Shown: positions 1-8,843, counted from the first letter of the stretch. The stretch: DNA of 64,000 nucleotides from Streptomyces camponoticapitis (GCF_014646115.1 NZ_BMMV01000022.1:89087-153086), one strand, 5' to 3'. Numbers and translations are program-made. The notes: generated by a model from the sequence alone, not told the origin.

Positions 1-749
1 ACTCCCGTACGGCGCAGCTCCTGGACCCGGGACCGTACGGCCTCGGTCTCGGCCGGTGTGATGAGTTCGGCCAACCGGGTGGTGAGCGGGGTGCCTTCGA
101 CCAACTCGTCGGCCAGCCGGTCCAGGACGGTCACCGCCTCGGCGGGCAGCGGCTCCCCCGCCCAGCCCCACAGAAGCGTGCGCAGCTTGTCGTCCACGTT
201 GAAGGTGACGCCGTGGTCGATCGCGTACAGCCGGCCCCCGGCCTCGGGCAGCAGATGGCCGCCCTTGCGGTCGCCGTTGTTGATGACCGCGTCGAGCACC
301 GCGAGCCGCCGCAGCCGTGGGTCGTCCGCGTGCACCAGCAGCGCGGTGCGGCCCTCGCCGACCTCGGCGAAGCCGATCGCCTTCCAGCCCTCCGCCGGCT
401 CCTCCTCCTCGACCAGGGCGAGGAGTTGGGGCGCCGTGTCGCTCTCGTCGGCCTCGATCCAGAGCTGGCACATGCCTTCGCCGTACGGACCGTCACGCAG
501 CACGGTGGGCGGTACCAGACCCCAGCCGGTCACCTCGGAGATCTCGTACGCGGCCACCTCGCGCTGGGCGAGCGTCCCGTCGGGGAAGTCCCAGAGCGGC
601 TGCTCCCCGGCGACGGGCTTGTAGACGCAGGAGGCTTCCTGTCCCTCGTACGACACGGAGCAGTACAGCACCGCGTTGGAGGCCTCCCGGATCCGGCCCC
701 GTACGGTCAGTTCGCCCTTGGTGATCAGATCCACCGCTGTCACGCTCAT
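1..749 (-). CDS. SCO1664-family kinase-like protein (C-terminus cut by window edge)
   Basis: The frame starts at the ATG at 749 and is still open at base 1, so about 249 residues are visible. It resembles the SCO1664 family, annotated as distantly related to phosphatidylinositol 3/4-kinases and the HipA-like kinase fold. The sequence shows K44 in CVYKP (likely nucleotide lysine), NNGDRKGGH at 157-165 (candidate catalytic loop) and AIDHG at 176-180 (candidate metal-binding Asp). The substrate is unknown. Its ATG overlaps the stop of the DUF3090 gene by 4 nt (ATGA), so the two are translationally coupled. In mycobacteria the same trio lies close to mshC (mycothiol biosynthesis); that gene would be expected just beyond the left edge but is not visible here. 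Confidence 0.88.
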   Translation of the reverse strand, partial: MSVTAVDLITKGELTVRGRIREASNAVLYCSVSYEGQEASCVYKPVAGEQPLWDFPDGTLAQREVAAYEISEVTGWGLVPPTVLRDGPYGEGMCQLWIEADESDTAPQLLALVEEEEPAEGWKAIGFAEVGEGRTALLVHADDPRLRRLAVLDAVINNGDRKGGHLLPEAGGRLYAIDHGVTFNVDDKLRTLLWGWAGEPLPAEAVTVLDRLADELVEGTPLTTRLAELITPAETEAVRSRVQELRRTG

Positions 750-1336
750 GCGTCGCGGCGGTATCCGTTCTGGCGCGGGCATACGTGTCCCTCCGGGTCG
801 AGCGGCAGACTGCACAGCGGGCACGGCGGCCGGCCTGCGTTGACCACGTCCAGGGCACGTTTGGCGAAGGCCCTCGCCTGGGCGCCGGAGAGCCGGACGC
901 GGAGCATCGGCGGGCCGTTCTCCTCGTCCTGGAGCAGCCGTTCCTCGGCGTCCGCGAGGTCTTCGTCGGTGTCCGCGTCGAGCTCGACGAGGGCCTGGGC
1001 CTCGACGATCATGCGCTGTTCGTCGCCGTCCCAGGCCAGCGCCATGGTGCCGACCCGGAACTCCTCCTCGACGGGCGCGTCGAGCGGTGCGGCGTCGGCG
1101 ACGTCGGTGGGGGCCACGGCGGGCACCGGTGCGTTGCCGCCCGTACGGCGCACGACCTCGTCGAGCAGCTCATCTATGCGCTCGGCGAGTGCGGCGACCT
1201 GGGTCTTCTCCAGGGCCACGCTGGTGACGCGGCCCGAGGCGGATGCCTGGAGGAAGAACGTACGGCGGCCAGGCAGCCCGACCGTACCGGCCACGAAGCG
1301 GTCCGGCGGGTCGTAGAGGAACACCTGACGGGACAC
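746..1336 (-). CDS. DUF3090 family protein with C-terminal zinc knuckle
   Basis: A 196-residue protein of the DUF3090 family, conserved in actinobacteria and of unknown biochemical role. The GTG start at 1336 follows a purine-rich AAGGGAG site. The C-terminus carries C172-x2-C175, H184 and C186, a plausible zinc knuckle, just before the end. The rest is an acidic alpha/beta domain with no recognisable catalytic motif. It is the middle gene of a three-gene minus-strand operon and overlaps the next gene by 4 nt, which suggests a fixed stoichiometry or complex with the kinase-like product. Family assignment is confident; function is not known. Confidence 0.9.
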   Translation of the reverse strand: MSRQVFLYDPPDRFVAGTVGLPGRRTFFLQASASGRVTSVALEKTQVAALAERIDELLDEVVRRTGGNAPVPAVAPTDVADAAPLDAPVEEEFRVGTMALAWDGDEQRMIVEAQALVELDADTDEDLADAEERLLQDEENGPPMLRVRLSGAQARAFAKRALDVVNAGRPPCPLCSLPLDPEGHVCPRQNGYRRDA

Positions 1337-1442
1337 GTCCTGTCTCCCTTGGGAATTGACGGAATGGGGCGGGCCGGGGGCTCCCGGAGGGCGAACCTCC
1401 GGGGTGGCGCGGACGGCCCGTCCACCCTACTGCGCGCGGAGA

Positions 1443-2147
1443 TCACGCCGCGCCGGTGCCGCCGCCCACGACGGCTTCACCGCTGCTGTCCTTCTTTCCC
1501 TCCGCGCCGTTCTCACGCGGGGTCAGGGAACCGAGGTCACCGGTCTCCCCCAGCCGCAGCAGGAAGGGGCGCAGCCGGGTGTACCGGATGGCGGTGACCG
1601 AGCAGGGGTCGGCGTGGATCCGCTGGAAGAGGTCGAGATGCATGCCGAGCGCGTCGGCGACCAGGGACTTGATGATGTCTCCGTGGGAGCACATCAGGAA
1701 GACGGCGTCCTCGCCGTGCTCGGCCTCGACCCGGGCGTTCCAGTCCCGTACCGCGTCGACGGCGCGTGCCTGCATGCCGCGCATCGACTCACCGCCGGGG
1801 AAGGCGGCGGACGAGGGGTGCTGCTGGACGACCGCCATCAGGGGGTCGTCGGCCAGCTCGGCGAGTTTGCGCCCGGACCAGTCGCCGTAGTCGCACTCGC
1901 TGATCCGCTCCTCCTGGTGCGTGCCGATACCGGGGCGGGCCTCGACGAGCGGCTGGACCGTCTCCAGACAGCGCTGGAGCGGGCTGCTGACGACGGCGGC
2001 GAGCGGCAGGCCCGCGAGGCGTCCCGGCAGGGCGGCGGCCTGCGCGAGGCCCTGCTCGTCGAGCGCGACGCCGGGCGTCCGCCCGGCGAGGACGCCCGAG
2101 GTGTTGGCGGTGGAGCGTCCGTGCCGTACGAGGATCAGGGTGGCCAT
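1443..2147 (-). CDS. Histidine phosphatase family protein (MSMEG_4193 type)
   Basis: A 234-residue protein opening with the phosphoglycerate-mutase/histidine phosphatase signature LVRHGRST, with phospho-acceptor His at residue 9. A second catalytic-type His lies in CSHGD around residue 159. The start at 2147 places this motif at the very N-terminus, as usual for the family; the open frame extends further upstream, but those codons lack family similarity. It matches the MSMEG_4193 phosphomutase-like subfamily. It probably acts as a cytosolic phosphatase on an unidentified small molecule. It is the first gene of the trio with DUF3090 (106 nt gap) and the kinase-like gene, so a phosphatase and a kinase-like protein share one operon. 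Confidence 0.92.
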   Translation of the reverse strand: MATLILVRHGRSTANTSGVLAGRTPGVALDEQGLAQAAALPGRLAGLPLAAVVSSPLQRCLETVQPLVEARPGIGTHQEERISECDYGDWSGRKLAELADDPLMAVVQQHPSSAAFPGGESMRGMQARAVDAVRDWNARVEAEHGEDAVFLMCSHGDIIKSLVADALGMHLDLFQRIHADPCSVTAIRYTRLRPFLLRLGETGDLGSLTPRENGAEGKKDSSGEAVVGGGTGAA

Positions 2148-2280
2148 GCCGGCCAGCCTAAACGGTGCGCGCAGAGGCGGGCCGGCCACCCGGACGGCGA
2201 GGCCGGGAGCGGGGAGCGGGCCGATCCGGGAGAGCGGCGCTGGTGCGGCAGACGTGCGTCGAACCACTTCGGCCGGGAAT

Positions 2281-3297
2281 ATGGACGGGGTGATCGTCGA
2301 CCGTGCCATCTACCGCGACGGGCGCCGCACCGACGGGCCCGCCGATCTGTCCGACGCGCTGGCCGAGGCGCGCGCCGAGGGGGACGCCTTCCTCTGGGTC
2401 GGGCTGTATGAGCCGACGGAGCAGGAGTTCGACCTCGTCAGCACCGAGTTCGGCATGCACCCGCTGGCCGTCGAGGACGCGCTCAAGGCCCATCAGCGGC
2501 CCAAGCTGGAGATCTACGACGACTCGCTGTTCATGGTGCTCAAACCGGTCGTGTACGACTCCGAGCAGGACACCGTCTCCAGCGGCGAGCTGATGGTCTT
2601 CGTCGGCGACTCGTTCGTGGTGACCGTCCGGCACGGCGAGGGCGCGCCGCTGCACGCCGTACGCATGCGCCTTGAGTCGGAGCCCAAGGTGCTCAGGCAC
2701 GGTCCGACCGCGGTTCTCTACGCGGTGAGTGACGCGGTGGTCGACCACTACATCGATGTCGGCAACGAGCTCCAGGTCGACCTGGAGGAGCTGGAGGCGC
2801 AGGTCTTCTCGCCGAACGAGGGCGGTTCGGGCCGGGCCCGCAGGACGGACAGCCAGCCGACGGCGGAGCGGATCTACACCTTCAAGCGGCAGGTGCTGGA
2901 GTTCCGCCGGGCGGCCGGGCCGCTGGCCGAGCCCATCTCGCGCCTCACGCGCGCCGGGGTGCCGTTCGTCAAGGAGAGGTCGCAGCCGTTCTTCCGGGAC
3001 GTGGACGATCATCTGACGCGCGTCAACGAGCAGGTGGAGGGCCTCGACCGGCTGGTCTCGGACATCCTGTACGCCCATCTCGCGCAGATGGGCGTCCGGC
3101 AGAACGACGACATGCGCAAGATCTCCGCCTGGGCGGCGATGGCCGCCGTGCCGACGCTGCTCGCGGGGATCTGGGGCATGAACTTCCAGCACATGCCCGA
3201 GCTGGCGCAGGTGTGGGGTTATCCGGCCGCGCTGTCGGTGATGCTGGGCGCGGTGACCTTCCTGCACCGGCTCTTCAAGCGCAACGGCTGGCTCTGA
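2281..3297 (+). CDS. corA: CorA family magnesium/divalent cation transporter
   Basis: A 338-residue CorA-type channel. The cytoplasmic N-terminal alpha/beta and long helical region is followed by two C-terminal membrane helices at about 281-302 and 311-329. The diagnostic Gly-Met-Asn selectivity motif is at 299-301. It should form a pentameric inner-membrane channel for Mg2+ or other divalent cations. The ATG at 2281 was chosen because the protein then begins like other members; GTG at 2290 is possible and no strong ribosome binding site decides. It is transcribed divergently from the phosphatase operon and ends in a strong hairpin shared with the convergent ferritin-like gene. Confidence 0.93.
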   Translation: MDGVIVDRAIYRDGRRTDGPADLSDALAEARAEGDAFLWVGLYEPTEQEFDLVSTEFGMHPLAVEDALKAHQRPKLEIYDDSLFMVLKPVVYDSEQDTVSSGELMVFVGDSFVVTVRHGEGAPLHAVRMRLESEPKVLRHGPTAVLYAVSDAVVDHYIDVGNELQVDLEELEAQVFSPNEGGSGRARRTDSQPTAERIYTFKRQVLEFRRAAGPLAEPISRLTRAGVPFVKERSQPFFRDVDDHLTRVNEQVEGLDRLVSDILYAHLAQMGVRQNDDMRKISAWAAMAAVPTLLAGIWGMNFQHMPELAQVWGYPAALSVMLGAVTFLHRLFKRNGWL

Positions 3298-3323
3298 TCC
3301 GGCCGGCGGGCCGGCCGGGTCAG
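3294..3323. terminator. Bidirectional hairpin between corA and the ferritin-like gene
   Basis: Two 14-base arms, CTGATCCGGCCGGC and GCCGGCCGGGTCAG, pair with one G-U wobble around a tiny loop. The structure includes the corA stop codon and lies between two convergent genes. There is no T-tract, as is common for Streptomyces terminators. Confidence 0.7.
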
Positions 3324-3350
3324 GGCTCCACGGCTCCGGGGCCGTACGGC

Positions 3351-4133
3351 TCAGAAAGCGGGCGCGGTCGCCGGACCGCCCAGCGCGTCGCGGCGCACCG
3401 GCATGCTGAGGCTGACCATCCGCCGCCAGCGGCCCGCCCGCTCCACCCCGTACATGGCGTGGATGCCCGCGGTCAGCAGCGCCGCCTTGGGGCGGGGCCA
3501 GCGCAGGATGCGGCCCATGTGCTCCATCACGGCGATGCTCACGTCGCGGTAGATCTGGATCTCGGCGTGCGCGCTCTCCTGGAGCACCCGGTGGATGGTG
3601 CGGCCGTGGCCCTGGCGCGCGAGACGCAGCAACTCCTCGTGGCAGTAGGCCAGATGGTTGTCCTCGTCGGCACTGATCATCTGCACGGCCTTGCCGACGA
3701 CGGGGTGGTCCGCGAAGTGTTTCCGCAGCAACTCCATCTGGTCGGAGGCGCGCTGCTCGGTGACCCGGCTGTGCGAGAGGTAGACGACGATGTCGTGCTC
3801 CGTCAGCGGGTCGTTGCGGCGCAGTTTGTCGTGCGGGAGGCCGATACCGCGCCGTTCGAGCAGCAGCGTGTAGTCGGTGGCGGGCGGGACGTCGACGGGC
3901 TCCAGACCGCGCTTCTTCAGCATCGCCTGGAAGATCCGCCCGTGTTTGTCCTCGTCGGCGCCGTGCCGCGTGATCTTGGGTGCGAGGTCCCGCATTCCAT
4001 CGGGCACCAAGGCGGCGATACGGCCGTTCTCCCAGCCGCCCTGGGCCTCGCCGCTGGCCGCGATGGAGCAGAAGAGCTGAAAGGACTCGTCGTTGTCGAG
4101 GATTTCCTCGAACAGGCCTCGGGCCGAGAGCAT
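3351..4133 (-). CDS. Ferritin-like (diiron) domain protein
   Basis: A 260-residue all-helical protein with two ExxH-type iron motifs, EDKH at 61-64 and EDNH at 157-160. These mark the ferritin-like/rubrerythrin-type diiron fold. Members are probable oxidoreductases or iron-handling proteins; the substrate here is unknown. The ATG at 4133 is supported by a GGAGG ribosome binding site eight bases upstream; a longer frame to 4175 would bury that site. It stands alone on the minus strand, convergent with corA. An inverted repeat at 4153-4170, just upstream of the start, may be an operator. Confidence 0.85.
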   Translation of the reverse strand: MLSARGLFEEILDNDESFQLFCSIAASGEAQGGWENGRIAALVPDGMRDLAPKITRHGADEDKHGRIFQAMLKKRGLEPVDVPPATDYTLLLERRGIGLPHDKLRRNDPLTEHDIVVYLSHSRVTEQRASDQMELLRKHFADHPVVGKAVQMISADEDNHLAYCHEELLRLARQGHGRTIHRVLQESAHAEIQIYRDVSIAVMEHMGRILRWPRPKAALLTAGIHAMYGVERAGRWRRMVSLSMPVRRDALGGPATAPAF

Positions 4134-4152
4134 TGGATGCCACCTCCATACC

Positions 4153-4170
4153 GATGTCCGCACAGACATC
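4153..4170 (-). promoter_or_regulatory. Inverted repeat upstream of the ferritin-like gene
   Basis: GATGTC and GACATC flank six bases, forming a perfect 6-bp inverted repeat 20-37 nt upstream of the ATG at 4133. The position suits a repressor site; the cognate regulator is not known. Confidence 0.35.
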
Positions 4171-4374
4171 CGCACAAGGATTCAAATGCGACACCGCGGA
4201 GCAGGCAACAGCTCAGGTACCGGAATCGGCCGTTCGAGGGAGGGGCGGGCGCACGTCCGTACGTATACGGGCATGCGTAACCCGGTGGATGCCGGGGGCG
4301 TTGTCCTTTGCGACGGCCGTGGCGGGGAAGACCCCCCGAGCCCCCACCACGGCTGCGGACTTCCGCCTTCTCTC

Positions 4375-5427
4375 TCAGGTGACGAGACCCGCCAGTTCCA
4401 GGGCCTGGGTGCCCGCGCGCAGGGCCGCGAGGCGTTCGTCGAGGGTGAAGCCGGCGGGGGCCAGGGTCAGCGTCGTGACACCGGCCGCGTCGTACGCCTT
4501 CATCCGGTCGGCGATCCGCTCCACCGAGCCGAGCAGCGTGGTCGAGTCGATCAGCTGGTGCGGGACGGCGGCCCCGGCGCCCTCCTTGTCGCCGGTCAGA
4601 TACCTGTCCTGGATCTCGACCGCCTCGCGCTCGTATCCCATACGCCGGGCGAGCTGGTTGTAGAAGTTCTGCTTGCGGCTGCCCATACCGCCCACGTACA
4701 GCGCGGTGTAGGGGCGGAACATGTCCGCGAGCGCCTCGATGTCGTCGCCCAGCGCGATCGGCAGGGTCGGGCAGACGTCGAAGCCGTCCATGGTCAGACC
4801 GGCCTTCTCGCGGCCCGCGCGCAGATGCCTGAGCGCGGTCTCCTCAAGATGCTCGGCCGAGGGGAAGATCAGCAGCGCGCCGTCGGCGATCTCACCTGTC
4901 TGCTCAAGGTTCTTGGGGCCGATCGCGGCGATGTAGAGCGGGATGTGCTCGCGCTCGGGGTGGACGGTGAGCTTGAGGGCCTTTCCGGGTCCGCCGGGCA
5001 GCGGCAGCGTCCAGTGCTCGCCTTCGTAGGAGAGGCGCTCGCGGGACATCGCGCGGCGGACGATCTCGACGTACTCACGGGTGCGGGCCAGCGGCTTGTC
5101 GAACTTGACGCCGTACCAGCCCTCGGAGACCTGCGGCCCGGAGACCCCGAGGCCGAGACGGAACCGGCCGCCGGAGAGCGAGTCCAGCGTGGCGGCCGTC
5201 ATCGCCGTCATCGCGGGCTGGCGGGCCGGGATCTGGAGGATCGCCGAACCGATGTCGATGTTCTCCGTCTGGGCGGCGACCCAGCTCAGCACCGTGGGGA
5301 CGTCGGAGCCGTACGCCTCGGCGGCCCAGCAGACGTCGTAGCCGAGCCGGTCGGCCTCCTGGGCGACGGCGAGGTTGTCGCTGTCCATGCCGGCGCCCCA
5401 GTAGCCGAGATTGATGCCGAGCCGCAT
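4375..5427 (-). CDS. LLM class F420-dependent oxidoreductase
   Basis: A 350-residue luciferase-like TIM-barrel protein, opening MRLGINLGYWG and ending with the family's characteristic 'ALRAGTQALEL' helix. The family uses reduced deazaflavin F420 (sometimes FMN) to reduce or oxidise small molecules in the cytoplasm. The substrate cannot be read from sequence. The ATG at 5427 is preferred over the GTG two codons upstream because a GGGAG site lies about six bases before it. It is monocistronic, divergent from the aldo/keto reductase gene across a 150-nt gap. Confidence 0.9.
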   Translation of the reverse strand: MRLGINLGYWGAGMDSDNLAVAQEADRLGYDVCWAAEAYGSDVPTVLSWVAAQTENIDIGSAILQIPARQPAMTAMTAATLDSLSGGRFRLGLGVSGPQVSEGWYGVKFDKPLARTREYVEIVRRAMSRERLSYEGEHWTLPLPGGPGKALKLTVHPEREHIPLYIAAIGPKNLEQTGEIADGALLIFPSAEHLEETALRHLRAGREKAGLTMDGFDVCPTLPIALGDDIEALADMFRPYTALYVGGMGSRKQNFYNQLARRMGYEREAVEIQDRYLTGDKEGAGAAVPHQLIDSTTLLGSVERIADRMKAYDAAGVTTLTLAPAGFTLDERLAALRAGTQALELAGLVT

Positions 5428-5578
5428 AACCACTCCCTTACCGATCAGTAACCATCTCTGTGGCGGGACTCTAGCGTGTGGTGCGGGCGTTCGTCAGGGC
5501 CGCCATCGGGCCTCGGCCGGGGGCGGGTTGTCCACAGGCTCACTGCGAGTGGGGCCTCGGCCAGTAATCTCAGCGGTC

Positions 5579-6562
5579 ATGGAGCAGAGGCATCTCGGCC
5601 GTACCGGCCTGCGAGTGTCCCGGATCGGGCTCGGCACGCTGACCTGGGGGCGGGACACCGACGAGCACGACGCCGCCGACCAGTTGAAGGCTTTCTGGGA
5701 GGCGGGCGGCACTCTCGTCGACACCGCCGACGTGTACGGGGGCGGGGAGGCGGAATATCTGCTCGGACAGCTCGTGGAGAGACTGGTGCCGCGCCGGGAT
5801 CTGGTGATCGCCACCAAGGCGGGCAGTGTGCCCGATCCGTACCGGCGCTTCGACGGCTCGCGCGGGCATCTGCTCGCCGCCCTGGACGCCTCGCTGGAGC
5901 GGCTGGGCACGGACCATGTCGATCTTTGGCAGGTCCACGCCTTCGACACCGGGACACCCCTGGAGGAGACGCTCCAGGCGCTCGACATAGCAGTGAGCAG
6001 CGGCCGGGCCAGATACGCGGGGGTGTCCAACTTCTCGGGCTGGCAGCTCGCCAAGGCGGCCACCTGGCAGCTGGCCTCCCCCGGCGTACGGACCCGGCTG
6101 GCCAGCACGCAGATGGAGTACTCCCTGCTCCAACGGGGCGTGGAGCGCGAGGTGTTGCCGGCCGCCGTCGATCTGGGCGTCGGGCTGCTGCCCTCGTCGC
6201 CGCTCGGCCGGGGCGTGCTGACGGGCAAGTACCGGCACTCCACGCCGGCCGACTCCCGTGGCGCCTCGGAGCAGTTGGCGCCGTTCGTCGAGCCGTATCT
6301 CGACGAGCCCGCGAGCCGCATCGTCGACGCGGTGGTGACCGCGGCGGAAGGACTGGCGACGACAGCGCTGGAGGTGGCCCTCGCGTGGGTCAGGGACCGG
6401 CCCGGCGTGGTGGCCCCGATCATCGGGGCGCGCAACGCGCACCAGCTCACGGCCGCGCTGTCAGTGGAGAGCCTTAGGCTTCCCGACGAGATCTGCCGGG
6501 CGCTCGACGATGTGTCGGCGCCCGTGCACCGCTATCCCGATCAGGACTGGAGCACCCTGTGA
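5579..6562 (+). CDS. Aldo/keto reductase
   Basis: A 327-residue NADPH-dependent aldo/keto reductase with the complete catalytic tetrad D48, Y53 (in DTADVYGGG), K80 and H120, plus the C-terminal cofactor-binding segment 'PIIGARNAHQL'. It would reduce aldehydes or ketones in the cytosol; the physiological substrate is unknown. The ATG at 5579 gives the canonical family N-terminus. Its TGA overlaps the GTG of the downstream RecD2-like gene by 4 nt, so the two are translationally coupled, which is an odd pairing of metabolic and DNA-related functions. Confidence 0.93.
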   Translation: MEQRHLGRTGLRVSRIGLGTLTWGRDTDEHDAADQLKAFWEAGGTLVDTADVYGGGEAEYLLGQLVERLVPRRDLVIATKAGSVPDPYRRFDGSRGHLLAALDASLERLGTDHVDLWQVHAFDTGTPLEETLQALDIAVSSGRARYAGVSNFSGWQLAKAATWQLASPGVRTRLASTQMEYSLLQRGVEREVLPAAVDLGVGLLPSSPLGRGVLTGKYRHSTPADSRGASEQLAPFVEPYLDEPASRIVDAVVTAAEGLATTALEVALAWVRDRPGVVAPIIGARNAHQLTAALSVESLRLPDEICRALDDVSAPVHRYPDQDWSTL

Positions 6563-8757
6563 CTGTGCCTTCCCCGGGGGCACCCCCCGGATCACCCGCC
6601 GAGGACCGCGACACCGCAGTCGCGGAGGAGTCCGCGGCCGAGCCGGTCGCCGGCGCGGACGGCGGCGCGGACGGCGGCGGGGCCGAGGGCGCGGGCGGGG
6701 AGGGGGCCGAGGACGAGGCGAAGTCAGCCGAGGCCGAGGCCGCGCAGTTGTCGGAGGCCCAGGCCGAGATCGCCGCGCAGCGTGAGCTGCGCGCCCGGAT
6801 CGCACAGCGCAAGGCCGAGAAGGAGGGCCCCGTCCCGGCGGGCGCCAAGCTGAGCGGGCAGGCGGCGGATCTGCTCGCCGCCGTACGGGCCATGGAGAGC
6901 GGTCAGGCGGCTCCGGCCGCTCCGGTGGCGCCCGCCGCCGCGCGCGCCGTACCTGCCGCCGTGGACGCCGCCGTACCGGCTCAGAACCGGCCTCGGGCTC
7001 CCGAGCCCGCCCGGGCCGCGCCGGCGGCCCCCACGACCGCTCCGGGGGTCGTGGCGGCCGTAGGGGCCGTGCTCGCCGATGGCGGTGCGCCGGCGGCGCT
7101 GGCACCGCAGGTCACCGCGGTGCTCGGGGAGCGGGCCGGTGACGCGCTGCGCGCCGACCCGTGGCTGCTGCTGTCCGTCCCCGGTGTCCGGCCCGAACAG
7201 GCCGACGGTTTCGCCCGTGCGCTGCTCGGCGACGGCTGCGGTCCCGGTGATGAGCGGCGGTCCGCCGCCCTCGTCGGCTGGCTGCTGGAGCGCGCCGCCC
7301 TCCAGGGGCACACGGCGCTCGCGTTCCCGGCGGTGCGGGCCGCGCTCGCCGAGCGGTCCGTGCCGGACCCCGACGAGGCCCTGCGGCACGCGATCGCGGA
7401 GGGCGCCGTGCTGGTGTTCCAGGACGGCGCCGATGACATCGGCGAGGACGCCGAGGACGGGACGGCTGACGGCGAGGGTGCGGAGGGCGCCGCCGATGGT
7501 CCGGCCGCGCCCGTGCTGCTCGGTCTCGACCGGTACGCGCTCGCCGAGGAGAGCCTCGCCGACGGTTTGGCCCGGCTGGTGAAGACCACCCAGGAGGCGT
7601 CCTGGGACGAGGCCGCGGCGCAGGCGCCCTCCCCCTCGGCGGGTGAACTGATCCGCGCGGTCGCCGGGCACGGTCTGGTGGTGCACACCGGCGGCGAGGC
7701 CGCGCGCGCCGAGCCGGTGGCCCTCGCCGAGGCCGTGCGGGCGCTCGGTCTGCGGCCGGTCGTCGCCGCGCACAGCGAGAACGGCCGGCGCCGCCTCGGC
7801 GCCGGCGCCGTGACCGTCGCGGGGCTGCTGTCCGGCGCGGAGGGGCCGGGACGGGACGCGGACGGCGCGCTCGACCTGGACGTCCTCGTCGTCCTGGACG
7901 CGCCCCAACTGGACGTGGAGACCGCGACGACGCTGGTGGAGTCCCTGCCCGACGGCGCGCGGCTGGTCCTCGGCGGCGACCCCGGGGTGCTCTGGTCTGC
8001 GGGCGCGGGCCGGGTCTTCGCGGATCTGCTGGCAGCCAGGGTCTGCCCGCAGATCGCCTCACGCACGCCCGACCCCGGGCCGCTCGGCGAGCTGGTCTCC
8101 GGCATCGGCATCGGCGAGCTGAACCAGGTCGAGGCGCCCGGCAAGGAGGTCGTGATCGTGCCCGTGCGCGACGCGGGCGAGGCCGTGCACCGTACGGTTC
8201 AGCTCGTCGCCGACTCGGTGCCGCGCGCCATCGGGGTGCCGTCCGGGCAGACGCAGGTGATCACGGTCGGGCACGGCGGCGCGGTGGGGACGCGCGCGCT
8301 GAACGTGGCGCTCAAGGAGCGGCTGAATCCCGGCCCCGGCCGGTTCGGCGGCTTCGACCCGGACGACCGGGTCGCCTATGTGCCCGCACCGGGCCGGACC
8401 CTGACGGGCGCGGTCGTGTCGGCGGACGCGGAGGGACTGCGGCTGGACTGCGACGGGGTGCCCGTCGTGGTGCCCAAGGAACTGGTCGAGTCGGTCGTAC
8501 GGCACGGCTGGGCGCTCACCGCGCACCAGGCGGCGGGGATGCGGTGGCCGGCCGCCGTCGTGGTCCTGCCCGGCGACGCGGCGCAGGGCCTGAGCCGGCC
8601 CTGGGTCTACACGGCCTTCGGCCGGGGCGAGCGTCATCTGTCCGTGGTCCACGGCGTCGACCAGGTGCTCGCGCACGCGGTGGCGGAGGTACCGGCCGCC
8701 GAGCGGACCACCCGGCTGCGGACGCTCCTGGAGGGCCTGCTGACGCCCGCGGTGTGA
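6559..8757 (+). CDS. RecD2-like helix-hairpin-helix protein with degenerate ATPase motifs
   Basis: A 732-residue protein. Residues 1-150 are Ala/Glu-rich and low in complexity. About 180-290 resemble the helix-hairpin-helix region of RecD2 helicases (SVPGVRPEQAD). About 370-720 follow the RecD2 motor layout, but the key motifs are altered. HTGGEAAR at about 376-383 stands where the Walker A GxGKT should be. VVLDAPQLD at about 445-453 replaces the Walker B acidic pair, and LTAHQAAGMRW near 653 resembles the C-terminal VHKxQG motif without its Gln. I infer a non-hydrolysing DNA-binding relative rather than an active helicase. It is expressed with the upstream aldo/keto reductase (GTGA overlap). 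The family fit is moderate; ATPase loss is seen directly. Confidence 0.8.
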   Translation: MTVPSPGAPPGSPAEDRDTAVAEESAAEPVAGADGGADGGGAEGAGGEGAEDEAKSAEAEAAQLSEAQAEIAAQRELRARIAQRKAEKEGPVPAGAKLSGQAADLLAAVRAMESGQAAPAAPVAPAAARAVPAAVDAAVPAQNRPRAPEPARAAPAAPTTAPGVVAAVGAVLADGGAPAALAPQVTAVLGERAGDALRADPWLLLSVPGVRPEQADGFARALLGDGCGPGDERRSAALVGWLLERAALQGHTALAFPAVRAALAERSVPDPDEALRHAIAEGAVLVFQDGADDIGEDAEDGTADGEGAEGAADGPAAPVLLGLDRYALAEESLADGLARLVKTTQEASWDEAAAQAPSPSAGELIRAVAGHGLVVHTGGEAARAEPVALAEAVRALGLRPVVAAHSENGRRRLGAGAVTVAGLLSGAEGPGRDADGALDLDVLVVLDAPQLDVETATTLVESLPDGARLVLGGDPGVLWSAGAGRVFADLLAARVCPQIASRTPDPGPLGELVSGIGIGELNQVEAPGKEVVIVPVRDAGEAVHRTVQLVADSVPRAIGVPSGQTQVITVGHGGAVGTRALNVALKERLNPGPGRFGGFDPDDRVAYVPAPGRTLTGAVVSADAEGLRLDCDGVPVVVPKELVESVVRHGWALTAHQAAGMRWPAAVVVLPGDAAQGLSRPWVYTAFGRGERHLSVVHGVDQVLAHAVAEVPAAERTTRLRTLLEGLLTPAV

Positions 8758-8782
8758 CCCGGTGCCCCCTGGGGTGGCCCGA

Positions 8783-8829
8783 ACGGCCGACGGCCCGCAC
8801 ACGAGATTCGCGGGCGGGCCGTCGGCCGT
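8783..8829. terminator. 16-bp hairpin between convergent genes
   Basis: ACGGCCGACGGCCCGC (8783-8798) pairs perfectly with GCGGGCCGTCGGCCGT (8814-8829) across a 15-base loop. It sits between the RecD2-like gene (+) and the next minus-strand gene, as a two-way terminator. Confidence 0.8.
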
Positions 8830-8843
8830 GTCGGACAGCGGGG

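Noticed and set aside
2158..4194. A 678-codon open frame on the minus strand opposite corA and across the ferritin-like gene.
   Set aside because: It is an out-of-frame reading of the region; the proteins in the other frames carry clear family motifs and ribosome binding sites.
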